7,984 bases of DNA, taken from assembly GCA_015654715.1 (NCBI GenBank), contig JAATGK010000171.1, forward strand, positions 1 to 7,984, read 5' to 3'. Made by a program: the position numbers and the translations under genes. Origin of the DNA: Alphaproteobacteria bacterium. Lineage in GTDB: Bacteria > Pseudomonadota > Alphaproteobacteria > Micropepsales > Micropepsaceae. The notes under the pieces are model-generated. The model made no database searches and was not told the origin of the DNA. It was given only the letters and a program-made list of their open reading frames with translations. Of the stretch, positions 1 to 6,660 are shown piece by piece. How positions within the stretch are numbered: position 1 is the stretch's first letter; each line of letters starts with the position of its first letter.

Positions 1-197
1 CCGACGCGCGGCAGCTTGGTCGCGGCCGCAGGATAAAGCGAGGTCTGGTCGTCGCAAACGATGCGGCTGTCCTGACCGAGCGCATAGACGATCTCGGTCA
101 CGTCGCCGCCGAGCGTCACGACGCGTTGTGCCGGCGCGGCCGCTGCGGGAATGGCCGCCAGAAAGAACGCGACGGCGCACGCAAATGGCGTTTTCAT
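1..197 (-). CDS. hmuT: Heme ABC transporter periplasmic binding protein HmuT (N-terminal part)
   Basis: Only the first 65 codons are inside the window; the gene continues past the left edge. The product should be the periplasmic heme carrier that hands heme to an HmuUV-type inner-membrane ABC transporter. A Sec signal peptide is visible: basic start MKTP, a hydrophobic stretch at residues 5-16, and an Ala-rich cleavage zone near residues 18-21. The mature start [17 protein letters not shown] (residues 25-41) and the stretch QTSLYPAAA (51-59) match the first lobe of HmuT/ShuT/PhuT proteins. In that family a tyrosine in this stretch binds heme iron; Tyr55 is the candidate here. The ATG shares one base with the hmuS stop codon (TGATG), indicating translational coupling in one operon. 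Family assignment is firm despite the truncation because signal peptide, lobe-1 motifs and neighbour agree. Confidence 0.88.
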   Translation of the reverse strand, partial: MKTPFACAVAFFLAAIPAAAAPAQRVVTLGGDVTEIVYALGQDSRIVCDDQTSLYPAAATKLPRV

Positions 198-1276
198 CAA
201 AGCCCCCGAAGTGTGGAAAGAACGGCGCGCCAAGAGTCCAGTTCCGGCTTGCCCGGCTTACGGGCGCCGAACAACTGCGCGAAACAGAATCCCTCGGCAT
301 CGAACAGTTCGAGCGAGGTGACATCGCCGTCGCGGGTCGGTTTGCGCACGACGAAGGCGCTGGCGATGGCGTCTTCGCGCAGATGCAAGTTGAAGCTGGG
401 ATCGAGGACGTTGAACCACGGACCCAGGCGTTTGAGATTGGTCACCGGCCCGGTGTGAATCTGGATGCAGCCGGGATTGCCCACGAACACCATGATGGGC
501 GTTTCGGTGTCGCGCGCGGTCTCCAGCACGCGTGCCAGACTGTCCGCCGGCACCGGCCGGACGAATTGCGGTCCTGCCAGCCGCATGGCTTGGCGCCGGC
601 CGACATTCAGCCTGCGGAGCATGCCGAAAAACTCGTGCGTGTCCTGAAGGGCGGCCCATTCGCGGCGTAAAATTTCGACCTCGATCTCCGCATCGGGATG
701 ATCGGCCTTTGCAGGCTCCGGCGCGACAGTTGTCATCAGCGGAGATTGGTCGTCCGCGCGCCATCGCGCGATCAGCGCATCGAACGCGGCGGCATCGGTC
801 TCCGGCTTCTGGAAAATCTTATGCACGGCCGTGCCGCCGGCATCGAACACTTGCAGCGAACGGCGAGGGCCGCTGTCGGTCTCATCGATGACCGCAAAGG
901 TGTGATGCCAGTGCGCGGGAAAGATGCGCAGGTCGATCAGTTCGCCCAGAACGAGTCCGTTAGCGTCGTTGATGGTGACGTCGAGATAGGGACCGGTCTT
1001 TTCGTGGACGCAATGGGTGTTGCGCGTCAGGGCCATCACGGTGCCGAGTTGCGGAACATCCTTCAGGATGGCTGCACCATTGGTCCGCAGCCGGGTTGCG
1101 CGATCCCCAACCAAACACGCGATCAACTCGCCTTCGCTGACGCCAAGTTCCTTGGCGGCGTCGCGCGATCGCAGCCGAGGCGTGCGGCGCACAAGTTCTT
1201 CCCATGCATCTTTAAGAACACCGCCGGTGTGCCGTTCATCTTGTGGACCCGGCGTCAGATCTGTTGCTGCACCCAT
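197..1276 (-). CDS. hmuS: Hemin-degrading factor / cytoplasmic heme-binding protein HmuS
   Basis: A 359-residue HemS/HmuS/PhuS family protein, close to the family's usual length. Members take heme from the ABC importer in the cytoplasm and either pass it to heme oxygenase or help release its iron. Two tandem repeats of the fold are visible: residues about 40-175 (landmarks [15 protein letters not shown] at 81-95 and [11 protein letters not shown] at 119-129) and about 205-357 (landmarks [16 protein letters not shown] at 263-278 and a matching C-terminal strand region). His214 in DTHEFFGML lies where HemS and PhuS carry their proximal heme ligand, so it is the likely axial ligand (family knowledge plus position). 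I chose the ATG at 1276 because GGAGGG stands five bases upstream; longer in-frame starts reach 35 codons further but run into the repeat-rich promoter region and lack family similarity. It is the first gene of a leftward operon with hmuT. Confidence 0.92.
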   Translation of the reverse strand: MGAATDLTPGPQDERHTGGVLKDAWEELVRRTPRLRSRDAAKELGVSEGELIACLVGDRATRLRTNGAAILKDVPQLGTVMALTRNTHCVHEKTGPYLDVTINDANGLVLGELIDLRIFPAHWHHTFAVIDETDSGPRRSLQVFDAGGTAVHKIFQKPETDAAAFDALIARWRADDQSPLMTTVAPEPAKADHPDAEIEVEILRREWAALQDTHEFFGMLRRLNVGRRQAMRLAGPQFVRPVPADSLARVLETARDTETPIMVFVGNPGCIQIHTGPVTNLKRLGPWFNVLDPSFNLHLREDAIASAFVVRKPTRDGDVTSLELFDAEGFCFAQLFGARKPGKPELDSWRAVLSTLRGL

Positions 1277-1281
1277 CTTTA

Positions 1282-1287
1282 CCCTCC
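1282..1287 (-). promoter_or_regulatory. Ribosome binding site fixing the hmuS start
   Basis: Read on the minus strand, GGAGGG is followed by a five-base spacer (TAAAG) and ATG at 1276. It is the strongest Shine-Dalgarno match in this gap and decides against the in-frame ATGs farther upstream. Confidence 0.8.
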
Positions 1288-1319
1288 GTGCTGCGACACA
1301 ATTGCAAATGGTTGGCCGC

Positions 1320-1348
1320 ATCTTTCTGCGAGACATTCGCAAAGTCAA
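1320..1348 (-). promoter_or_regulatory. Candidate hmuS promoter
   Basis: On the minus strand TTGACT (1348-1343) would be a -35 box, 17 bases before AAAGAT (1325-1320), a poor -10. The spacer contains the partial palindrome TGCGA-N5-TCGCA (1327-1341), the position expected of a repressor operator. The -35 match is good but the -10 match is only three of six, so this is a suggestion only. Confidence 0.35.
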
Positions 1349-1377
1349 ATTGTTGCAAATGGAACGCATTTGCGAAT
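1335..1377. promoter_or_regulatory. Candidate iron-responsive operator (clustered inverted half sites)
   Basis: Several related half sites cluster between hmuS and the receptor gene. TTGCAAATG (1353-1361) faces CATTTGCGA (1367-1375) across five bases, with seven perfectly paired positions GCAAATG/CATTTGC. ATTCGCAAA (1335-1343) is the exact inverse of TTTGCGAAT (1369-1377). TGCGA-N5-TCGCA at 1327-1341 adds a third dyad. The symmetry is seen directly. That these bind a Fur-family or other iron regulator is inferred from the flanking heme genes and from the general resemblance to TGCAAAT-type boxes of alphaproteobacterial Fur-family proteins. The matches are not close enough to name Fur, Irr or RirA. 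Confidence 0.5.
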
Positions 1378-1399
1378 ACACTTTTTCAAACTATATGAT
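1370..1399 (+). promoter_or_regulatory. Candidate promoter of the heme receptor gene
   Basis: TTGCGA (1370-1375, four of six matches to the -35 consensus) and TATGAT (1394-1399, five of six to the -10) are separated by 18 bases. Transcription would start near 1406, leaving a leader of about 40 bases before the ATG at 1444. The -35 box lies inside the right arm of the inverted repeat at 1353-1377, so a protein bound there would block polymerase. This fits repression under iron or heme sufficiency. Confidence 0.45.
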
Positions 1400-1443
1400 A
1401 CTGAGACGCAATTACAGTAATTTATGCCAAAATAGGGGGTATC

Positions 1444-3576
1444 ATGAACAGGTTTCGCCAATTGGTGCTGGCCACGGCTGGCGTTTCGGCAATCTCGGCA
1501 GGGGCGTCGGCCCAAGCGACCGGGGATCGCCCGATTCAGCTCGCAGCATTGGAAAGTGTTTCCGTAACGGCAACGCGCAATCCGACGCCGACGTTGAGCT
1601 ATTCCGGCATGGTCGATGTGTTGACGCCGGATGACATCGCCGCGGCGATTCCGTCGACCGTGTCAGACTTGGTGAAGGACATGCCCAACGTCCAATTCGT
1701 GGGCGGTCCCCGGCGCACCGGCGAAAGCCCTACCATCCGTGGTCTCGGCGGCGAGGATGTTCTGATCCTGGTCGACGGCGTGCGCCAAAGCTGGACGTCG
1801 GGTCACGACGGCCGCTTCTTTCTTGATCCGGCCTTGCTGTCGTCGGTCGAAGTAGTGCGCGGTCCCGCTTCGGCGCTATACGGCTCCGGCGCTTTGGGCG
1901 GGGTCATGGCATTTCGCACCGCGGATGCATCCGAGCTTCTCGCGCCCGGACAAACCGTCGGTGCGCGCGCCTCGATCGGCTATCAGGACGTCAACGATGA
2001 GGTCCTCAGGACGCTGAGCGGGTTCACCCATATTGGCGGTTTCGATTTCGTCGGCAGCATCGGACAACGCAGTTCCGGTGACATCCGGCTCGGTTCCGGC
2101 GCCGATCTCGCCGCCGACGACGACATCGTGACGGGTTTCGCCAAGGCGGGCTATGATTTCGGCGACGGTCTGAACGCCAAAGTCACCTATCAGGGCTTTC
2201 AGAACGAAGCCGTCGAGCCGGCCAACGGCACTGGCCTCGAAAGTGGAACGCCGGTCAACAAAACCGTTGTTTCGCAGCAGATCGCTGGCGAGATCGATTG
2301 GAAACCCGCGGAGGCATCGTTCATCGACCTGCATCTGACGCCCTATCACGTCCAGGGCTCGGTCGAAGAGGTGGACCCGACGACCGGCGAACGCACCTTG
2401 CGTGATATCAAGACGACGGGCCTCAGCCTCGACAATCGCACGGCGTTTTCTTTCGCGAATGTCTCCGGCCTCTTCACTGTCGGCGGCGAATGGTACGAGG
2501 ACGATCAGGTCGGCAGCGACAGCGCCGATCCGAGTGGCGTGCGCGCCGGCGTGCCCAATGGCAACGACAGCTTCTGGGGCCTGTTTGCGCAGATCGAGGC
2601 GACGGTCGATCAGCCGCTCGGCGCGCCCGGTAAGCTGACGCTGGTACCGGCCATTCGCTACGATTCGTTCAGTACCTCGTCGACCGGCAATCCCGATACC
2701 AACCAGGATTCGGTGTCGCCCAAATTCGCAGCGACCTACGCGCCGGTGGATTGGCTGTTCCTGTTCGGCAATGTCGGCGAAGCGTTCCGGGCGCCGGGGA
2801 TCAACAATCTTTATCTCAGCGGCATCCACTTCACCGTGCCGCATCCGATCCTTCCCGGCGTGTCGGTGGCCAATACCTTCGAGCCGAACCCCAATCTGAA
2901 GCCGGAAACGTCGCACTATTGGGAAGCGGGTGCTGGCGTTTCCTTCGCTAACCTCCTTTCGGATGGGGATTCCTTCACGGCGAAAGCATCGTACTGGGAG
3001 CAGAGCGTCGACGACTACATCAACCTCAGCGTCTTCACGCCAGCGATGTTCTACTCGATGGGCTGCTTCACGCCGCCGTTCACGGTGGGCTGTAATGTCG
3101 GCACCGCAAGTGCGCAGAACGTCAATGCGCAACTCAGCGGCGCGGAACTGGAAACGGCCTATGACAGCGAACGTTTCCGCCTCGAAGTCGATTACGGAAT
3201 CATGGCGGGCCACGAACGCGGCACGGCCTACGATCTCAACTCGCTGATGCCGGATGTCGTGACCACGGTTGCCACCTTCAAGGTTCCCGAAGCTGAAGCG
3301 CTCTTGAACGCGCGTCTGACCTTCGCGGGGTCTTTCAGCAAGAACTACAATCCGGTCAGCAACGATCCGCCGAACGAAGCGCGCGGCAGCTATACGCTGC
3401 TCGACCTCTATGCGACTTGGGCACCGCAGGAAATCCTCGGCGGAGCGCTCAAGGGGCTGCGGATCGATTTCGGTGTCGATAACGTCACCGACGAAAACTA
3501 CGAGCCTTATATTTCAGGCGTCAGCGCGCCGGGCCGCAACGTTAAACTCCTCGCCAGCTATACGCTGGGTTGGTGA
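1444..3576 (+). CDS. hmuR: TonB-dependent outer-membrane heme/hemoprotein receptor (HmuR-like)
   Basis: A 710-residue outer-membrane receptor that imports heme using TonB-ExbBD energy. A signal peptide covers residues 1-23 with cleavage after ASA. A probable TonB box lies at ESVSVTA (37-43). The plug domain spans about 48-165 (landmarks PTIRGLGGEDVLILVDGVRQ at 96-115 and EVVRGPASALYGSGALGG at 136-153). The 22-strand barrel fills the rest and ends in Trp710, typical of outer-membrane proteins. FRAP (448-451) and NPNL (482-485) are the boxes characteristic of heme/hemoglobin receptors; His462 and His467 lie between them, where the family has its essential heme-ligand histidine. His121 in the plug loop SGHDGRFF could be the second ligand. 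AGGGGG (1434-1439) precedes the ATG by four bases. It is divergent from hmuS-hmuT, supporting heme as substrate; a hemoprotein source is possible. Cys541 and Cys550 in an extracellular-type loop may form a disulfide. Confidence 0.92.
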   Translation: MNRFRQLVLATAGVSAISAGASAQATGDRPIQLAALESVSVTATRNPTPTLSYSGMVDVLTPDDIAAAIPSTVSDLVKDMPNVQFVGGPRRTGESPTIRGLGGEDVLILVDGVRQSWTSGHDGRFFLDPALLSSVEVVRGPASALYGSGALGGVMAFRTADASELLAPGQTVGARASIGYQDVNDEVLRTLSGFTHIGGFDFVGSIGQRSSGDIRLGSGADLAADDDIVTGFAKAGYDFGDGLNAKVTYQGFQNEAVEPANGTGLESGTPVNKTVVSQQIAGEIDWKPAEASFIDLHLTPYHVQGSVEEVDPTTGERTLRDIKTTGLSLDNRTAFSFANVSGLFTVGGEWYEDDQVGSDSADPSGVRAGVPNGNDSFWGLFAQIEATVDQPLGAPGKLTLVPAIRYDSFSTSSTGNPDTNQDSVSPKFAATYAPVDWLFLFGNVGEAFRAPGINNLYLSGIHFTVPHPILPGVSVANTFEPNPNLKPETSHYWEAGAGVSFANLLSDGDSFTAKASYWEQSVDDYINLSVFTPAMFYSMGCFTPPFTVGCNVGTASAQNVNAQLSGAELETAYDSERFRLEVDYGIMAGHERGTAYDLNSLMPDVVTTVATFKVPEAEALLNARLTFAGSFSKNYNPVSNDPPNEARGSYTLLDLYATWAPQEILGGALKGLRIDFGVDNVTDENYEPYISGVSAPGRNVKLLASYTLGW

Positions 3577-3674
3577 GCCATGGCGGCGGCAGCCAATATA
3601 TGATGGTGCAGGGCCAAAGCGTGGTCGGGCGGTTCCATGGGCCAGCGTGGAGGTTTGGCGGTCGCAAGTTTGGC
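3577..3674. other. Convergent intergenic spacer with an imperfect direct repeat
   Basis: This 98-bp spacer separates two convergent genes. It holds GGGCCAAAGCGTGG (3611-3624) and GGGCCAGCGTGG (3639-3650), the same sequence apart from a two-base AA insertion, 28 bases apart start to start. A short GCCATGGC palindrome (3578-3585) lies just after the receptor stop. I see no stem-loop followed by a T run in either direction, so no intrinsic terminator is called. Confidence 0.4.
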
Positions 3675-4577
3675 TCACGATAATTTCCGCACGTCTCGCC
3701 CCAATCGCTCCGTCAGGTAGTCGAGCAAAGCCTGGACGCGGCGGGACGGGGCGGCGCCATAGGGGTGGACGGCATAGAGATTGGTGTCGGCGATGGCGAA
3801 CTTTTCCAGCGCCGTCTCCAGCTTTCCGGACGCCAAATCGGCCTCGACATCGAAATCCGATTTCAGCACGATGCCGGCGCCGGAGATGGCCCATTCCCGC
3901 AAGGCGCCGCCGTCGTTGGCGGTACGGTCGCCGGCGATGCTGACGCTGAAGACGCGCCCCTTCTCACGGAACGACCAATGCGATTGCGGCGCTCCGGGCC
4001 GGACCAGAACCAGGCAGTTATGCCGGGCGAGGTCGCGGGGATGCGCCGGCTTGCCGTGTTTGCGCCAATAGCGGGGCGCCGCACAGACAAGGCGCGTGCC
4101 ACGCACCAACAAGCGCGCGCTCAAGCGGGAATCGGCCAGCGGCCCGGTGCGGATACCGAAGTCATATCCGTCCTCCGCCAGATTGAGGACGGCATCGGTC
4201 AGCATCAGCGCGATCCGCACCTGCGGATGCGTGCGCATGAAAACATCGAGCAACGGCACCAGCCACGCCCGTCCGAAATCGTTGGTGGCGGTGAGGCGGA
4301 TGTCGCCGCTGAGATGTTCGCGATCGGTGACGGCGTTCATTGCCGCATCGAGATCGTGCAGGATGCGGCGGCCGACGATCAGGAAGCGTTCGCCTTCCGG
4401 GGTCAATGCCAGCCGCCTGGTCGTTCGCATCACCAGGCGTATGCCGACCCGCTTTTCGAGCTGCTGCAGGCCGAGGGTGATGGTGGATGGTGATTGCCCC
4501 CGGGCGCGGGCGACCGCCGAAAGACTGCCGAGGTCGGCGATGGCATCGAGCAGACGCAACTGGTCCACGGAATCCAT
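3675..4577 (-). CDS. LysR-family transcriptional regulator
   Basis: A 300-residue LysR-type regulator of full family length. The N-terminal winged helix-turn-helix covers about residues 5-62, with recognition-helix residues around SPSTITLGLQQLEKRVG (29-45) and the wing RTTRRLALTPEGERFL (51-66). A linker helix (67-88) leads to the effector-binding domain (about 90-293), which opens with GDIRLTATNDFGR (91-103) and includes DYDFGIRTG-like strands near 137-145. Overall style is that of the DmlR/CrgA/YafC group. The ATG at 4577 has a modest GGAA about seven bases upstream; the reading frame has no better start. It is divergent from the oxidoreductase run beginning at 4674 with a 96-bp gap, the standard arrangement for a LysR regulator controlling the neighbouring operon and itself. 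The effector is probably a reactive carbonyl, quinone or related small molecule, but this is inferred only from the neighbours. Confidence 0.92.
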   Translation of the reverse strand: MDSVDQLRLLDAIADLGSLSAVARARGQSPSTITLGLQQLEKRVGIRLVMRTTRRLALTPEGERFLIVGRRILHDLDAAMNAVTDREHLSGDIRLTATNDFGRAWLVPLLDVFMRTHPQVRIALMLTDAVLNLAEDGYDFGIRTGPLADSRLSARLLVRGTRLVCAAPRYWRKHGKPAHPRDLARHNCLVLVRPGAPQSHWSFREKGRVFSVSIAGDRTANDGGALREWAISGAGIVLKSDFDVEADLASGKLETALEKFAIADTNLYAVHPYGAAPSRRVQALLDYLTERLGRDVRKLS

Positions 4578-4673
4578 TTTTGCATTCCATCGAAAAGTAT
4601 ATGACGAAAATAGGAAATTATCTCAAAAATCCTGCATGCTAAAGATGAGATTGCAGTGCGACGGGATGAGCCC
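4578..4673. promoter_or_regulatory. Divergent LysR/SDR control region with inverted repeat
   Basis: This AT-rich 96-bp gap contains an inverted repeat, ATCTCA (4620-4625) and TGAGAT (4646-4651), centred almost exactly on the palindrome GCATGC (4634-4639). Dyads of this kind between a LysR gene and its divergent target are usual regulator binding sites. On the minus strand TATACT (4601-4596, five of six to the -10 consensus) could be the lysR -10; its -35 region would overlap the left arm, consistent with autoregulation. I see no convincing plus-strand -35/-10 pair, which would fit an activator-dependent promoter. Confidence 0.4.
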
Positions 4674-5465
4674 ATGCAGATCGATCTCACCGGGAAAACC
4701 GCCATCGTCACCGGCTCGACCTTGGGCATCGGCTTGGCGGCAGCCAAAGGCTTGGCGGCGACCGGCGCCCATATTGTTGTCAACGGCCGCAGTCAGGTGG
4801 CGGTGGATAAGGCTCTTGCCGCGGTTCGTGCGGCGGTACCGGCCGCCAGAGTTTCCGGCTTTGCCGCCGACCTTGGTACGCCTACGGGATGCGCCGCCCT
4901 GATCGCCGCGATTCCGGCTTGCGATATTCTGGTCAACAACGTCGGCGTCTACGGGCCGCAGGATTTTTTCGAAATCCCCGACGCGGAATGGACACGCTTC
5001 TTCGAGATCAACGTGATGTCGGGCGTGCGCCTGTCGCGAGCCTATGTGCCCGCCATGGCTGCCAAAGGCTGGGGACGGGTGGTTTTCGTCTCGTCGGAAT
5101 CGGCCCTGAACATTCCCGCTGATATGATCCACTATGGCTTCACCAAGACAGGCGTGCTGTCGGTGGCGCGCGGACTGGCCAAGCGGATGGCGGGAACCGG
5201 CGTCACGGTCAATTCGGTCCTGCCCGGCCCGACCCTGTCGGAGGGTCTGGTCGAGATGATGAAGGAAACCGTGGAGAAGATGGGTGTCTCCGTCGAGCAG
5301 GCGGCCACCGATTTGGTGATGGCGATCCGGCCTTCATCGATCATCCGCCGCGCGGCCACGGTCGAAGAGGTCGCCAATATGATCGTCTATGCCTGCTCGA
5401 CCCAGGCCTCCGCCACGACCGGGGCTGCGCTCAGAGTCGACGGCGGCGTGGTCGATACTTTGTGA
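4674..5465 (+). CDS. Short-chain dehydrogenase/reductase (SDR) family oxidoreductase
   Basis: A 263-residue classical SDR that should interconvert a carbonyl and an alcohol using NAD(P)H in the cytoplasm. The cofactor motif TGSTLGIG is at 13-20. The arginine of NGRS (37-40) after the second beta strand favours NADPH. Asp66 would contact adenine, and NNVG (88-91) stands for the usual NNAG. The catalytic set is complete: Asn113, Ser141 in FVSSESA, Tyr154 and Lys158 in YGFTK. GPTLSEG (185-191) forms the usual post-catalytic loop and RVDGGVV (254-260) the C-terminal strand. I chose the ATG at 4674 because the family motif follows at the normal distance; a GTG six codons upstream (4656) is possible but adds nothing conserved. 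A weak GGGA lies before it. First gene of the rightward run, divergent from the LysR regulator. The substrate is unknown; similarity to FabG-like reductases does not make it a fatty-acid enzyme. Confidence 0.9.
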   Translation: MQIDLTGKTAIVTGSTLGIGLAAAKGLAATGAHIVVNGRSQVAVDKALAAVRAAVPAARVSGFAADLGTPTGCAALIAAIPACDILVNNVGVYGPQDFFEIPDAEWTRFFEINVMSGVRLSRAYVPAMAAKGWGRVVFVSSESALNIPADMIHYGFTKTGVLSVARGLAKRMAGTGVTVNSVLPGPTLSEGLVEMMKETVEKMGVSVEQAATDLVMAIRPSSIIRRAATVEEVANMIVYACSTQASATTGAALRVDGGVVDTL

Positions 5466-5505
5466 TCGGAGCTGTGCTTCACAAAACCGTTTCCAAACAT
5501 TTTTA

Positions 5506-5510
5506 TGGAG
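5506..5510 (+). promoter_or_regulatory. Ribosome binding site deciding the xenA-like start
   Basis: TGGAG lies six bases before the ATG at 5517. The alternative in-frame ATG at 5505 overlaps this site and has only AT-rich sequence ahead of it, so 5517 is preferred. With that start, every active-site residue also falls on XenA numbering. Confidence 0.75.
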
Positions 5511-5516
5511 TCGTCT

Positions 5517-6614
5517 ATGCCATCCTTGTTCGATCCTTTCTCGCTTAAAGGCGTCACGCTGCGAAATCGGATCGCGGCGTCGCCGATGTGCCAGTATTCC
5601 GCTACGGACGGCATCGCGAACATCTGGCATCGCGTGCATTACACAAGCTTGGCGCGCGGTGGGGCGGGCCTCGTGACCGTCGAGGCGACCGCGGTCTCAC
5701 CCGAGGGACGCATCACCCCCAATTGCCTGGGGTTGTGGAACGACGCCCAGGCCGACGCGTTTCGGCCGATCGTTGCGGCGATCGAGGCGGCCGGTGCCGT
5801 CCCCGGCATTCAGCTCGGCCATGCCGGCCGCAAGGCCAGTGCCAATCGCCCATGGGAAGGTGACGATCATATTGCTGCGGGCGATCCTCGCGGCTGGCCG
5901 ACCATCGCGCCATCGGCGGTTGCCTTCGGTGCCAATCTGCCCCAGATTCCGCGCGCCATGACCCAGGACGATATCGTCCGTGTACGCGATGATTTCGTTG
6001 CGGCGGCCGAGCGCGCCCGTGACGCCGGGTTCCGCTGGCTGCTATTGCACTTCGCCCACGGTTATCTGGCGCAAAGCTTCTTTTCCACTTATTCGAACCG
6101 GCGTGAGGATGCTTATGGCGGCTCGGCCGAGAACCGCGGCCGCTTCCTCACCGAAACCCTTGCCGCGGTGCGGGCGGTGTGGCCGGCCGACCGGGTCCTG
6201 GCGGTTCGTTTCGGCGTCATCGAGTTCGATGGCCGTGACGACGAGACGGTGGCGGAATCGATCGACTTGGTCCGGCGCTTCAAAACCGAGGGCCTCGATT
6301 TCATCGATGTCAGCATGGGTTTCTCGACGCCAGCAGCAAATATTCCGTGGGGTCCCGCTTTTCTGGCGCCGCTGGCTGAGAGGGTGCGGCAACAGACCGG
6401 TCTGCCCGGATCGACGAGTTGGAACCTCGGCGAAGCGGAGCGGGCCAACGGACTGATCCGGGACGGCAAGATCGATGTCGCCATGCTCGGCCGGCCGCTG
6501 CTCGCCAATCCGCATTGGCCTTATGCCGCGGCCTTGAAGCTCGGCATCGAAAAACCTTCTTGGGTGCTACCCGCCCCTTATGCCCATTGGCTGGAACGCT
6601 ATCGCCCGGAATAA
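5517..6614 (+). CDS. xenA: NADPH-dependent flavin ene-reductase, xenobiotic reductase A type (Old Yellow Enzyme family)
   Basis: A 365-residue FMN-dependent TIM-barrel ene-reductase of the class II (YqjM/XenA) Old Yellow Enzyme family. Such enzymes reduce the C=C bond of enones and maleimides and attack nitro compounds. Counting from the 5517 start puts the active-site residues where I recall them in Pseudomonas XenA: Cys25 and Tyr27 in PMCQYS, the substrate-anchoring pair His178/His181 with Tyr183 in LHFAHGYL, Trp302 in TSWNLG, and Trp358 in the C-terminal YAHWLERYR, which reaches the partner subunit's active site in XenA. FMN contacts include Gln99 and His102 (IQLGHAGRKA) and Arg231 (RFGVIEFDGR). 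YGGSAENRGRF (200-210) is the family signature. It lies 51 bp after the SDR gene and 46 bp before the aldo/keto reductase, probably in one transcript. The residue before His178 is Leu where many relatives have a hydrophobic-Glu-hydrophobic pattern; this is not catalytic. Confidence 0.93.
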   Translation: MPSLFDPFSLKGVTLRNRIAASPMCQYSATDGIANIWHRVHYTSLARGGAGLVTVEATAVSPEGRITPNCLGLWNDAQADAFRPIVAAIEAAGAVPGIQLGHAGRKASANRPWEGDDHIAAGDPRGWPTIAPSAVAFGANLPQIPRAMTQDDIVRVRDDFVAAAERARDAGFRWLLLHFAHGYLAQSFFSTYSNRREDAYGGSAENRGRFLTETLAAVRAVWPADRVLAVRFGVIEFDGRDDETVAESIDLVRRFKTEGLDFIDVSMGFSTPAANIPWGPAFLAPLAERVRQQTGLPGSTSWNLGEAERANGLIRDGKIDVAMLGRPLLANPHWPYAAALKLGIEKPSWVLPAPYAHWLERYRPE

Positions 6615-6660
6615 CGCCAACGAATAAACCCAGCGAATGACAACAAAGAGATCAGACATC

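Noticed and set aside
1277..1381. Extending hmuS upstream to an ATG at 1381
   Set aside because: The extra 35 residues are Arg/Cys-rich and unlike the family. They would cover the repeats and promoters, and the ribosome site favours 1276.
698..1420. A 240-codon plus-strand frame, and others at 128-670 and 1017-1634, opposite hmuS
   Set aside because: They overlap hmuS antisense and run into the promoter region; hmuS is supported by two family repeats and a strong ribosome site.
1876..3213. A 445-codon open frame on the minus strand inside the receptor gene
   Set aside because: It is fully antisense to a well-supported TonB receptor. Its translation is rich in Arg, Ala and Gly with no recognisable domain, as expected of a shadow frame in GC-rich coding DNA.
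3578..3674. Possible intrinsic terminator between the receptor and LysR genes
   Set aside because: Short complementary segments such as GCCAAA/TTTGGC are far apart, and no T run follows a stable stem on either strand.
3765..4493. A 242-codon plus-strand frame opposite the LysR gene
   Set aside because: No motif is recognisable; the opposite strand encodes a complete LysR protein of standard length.
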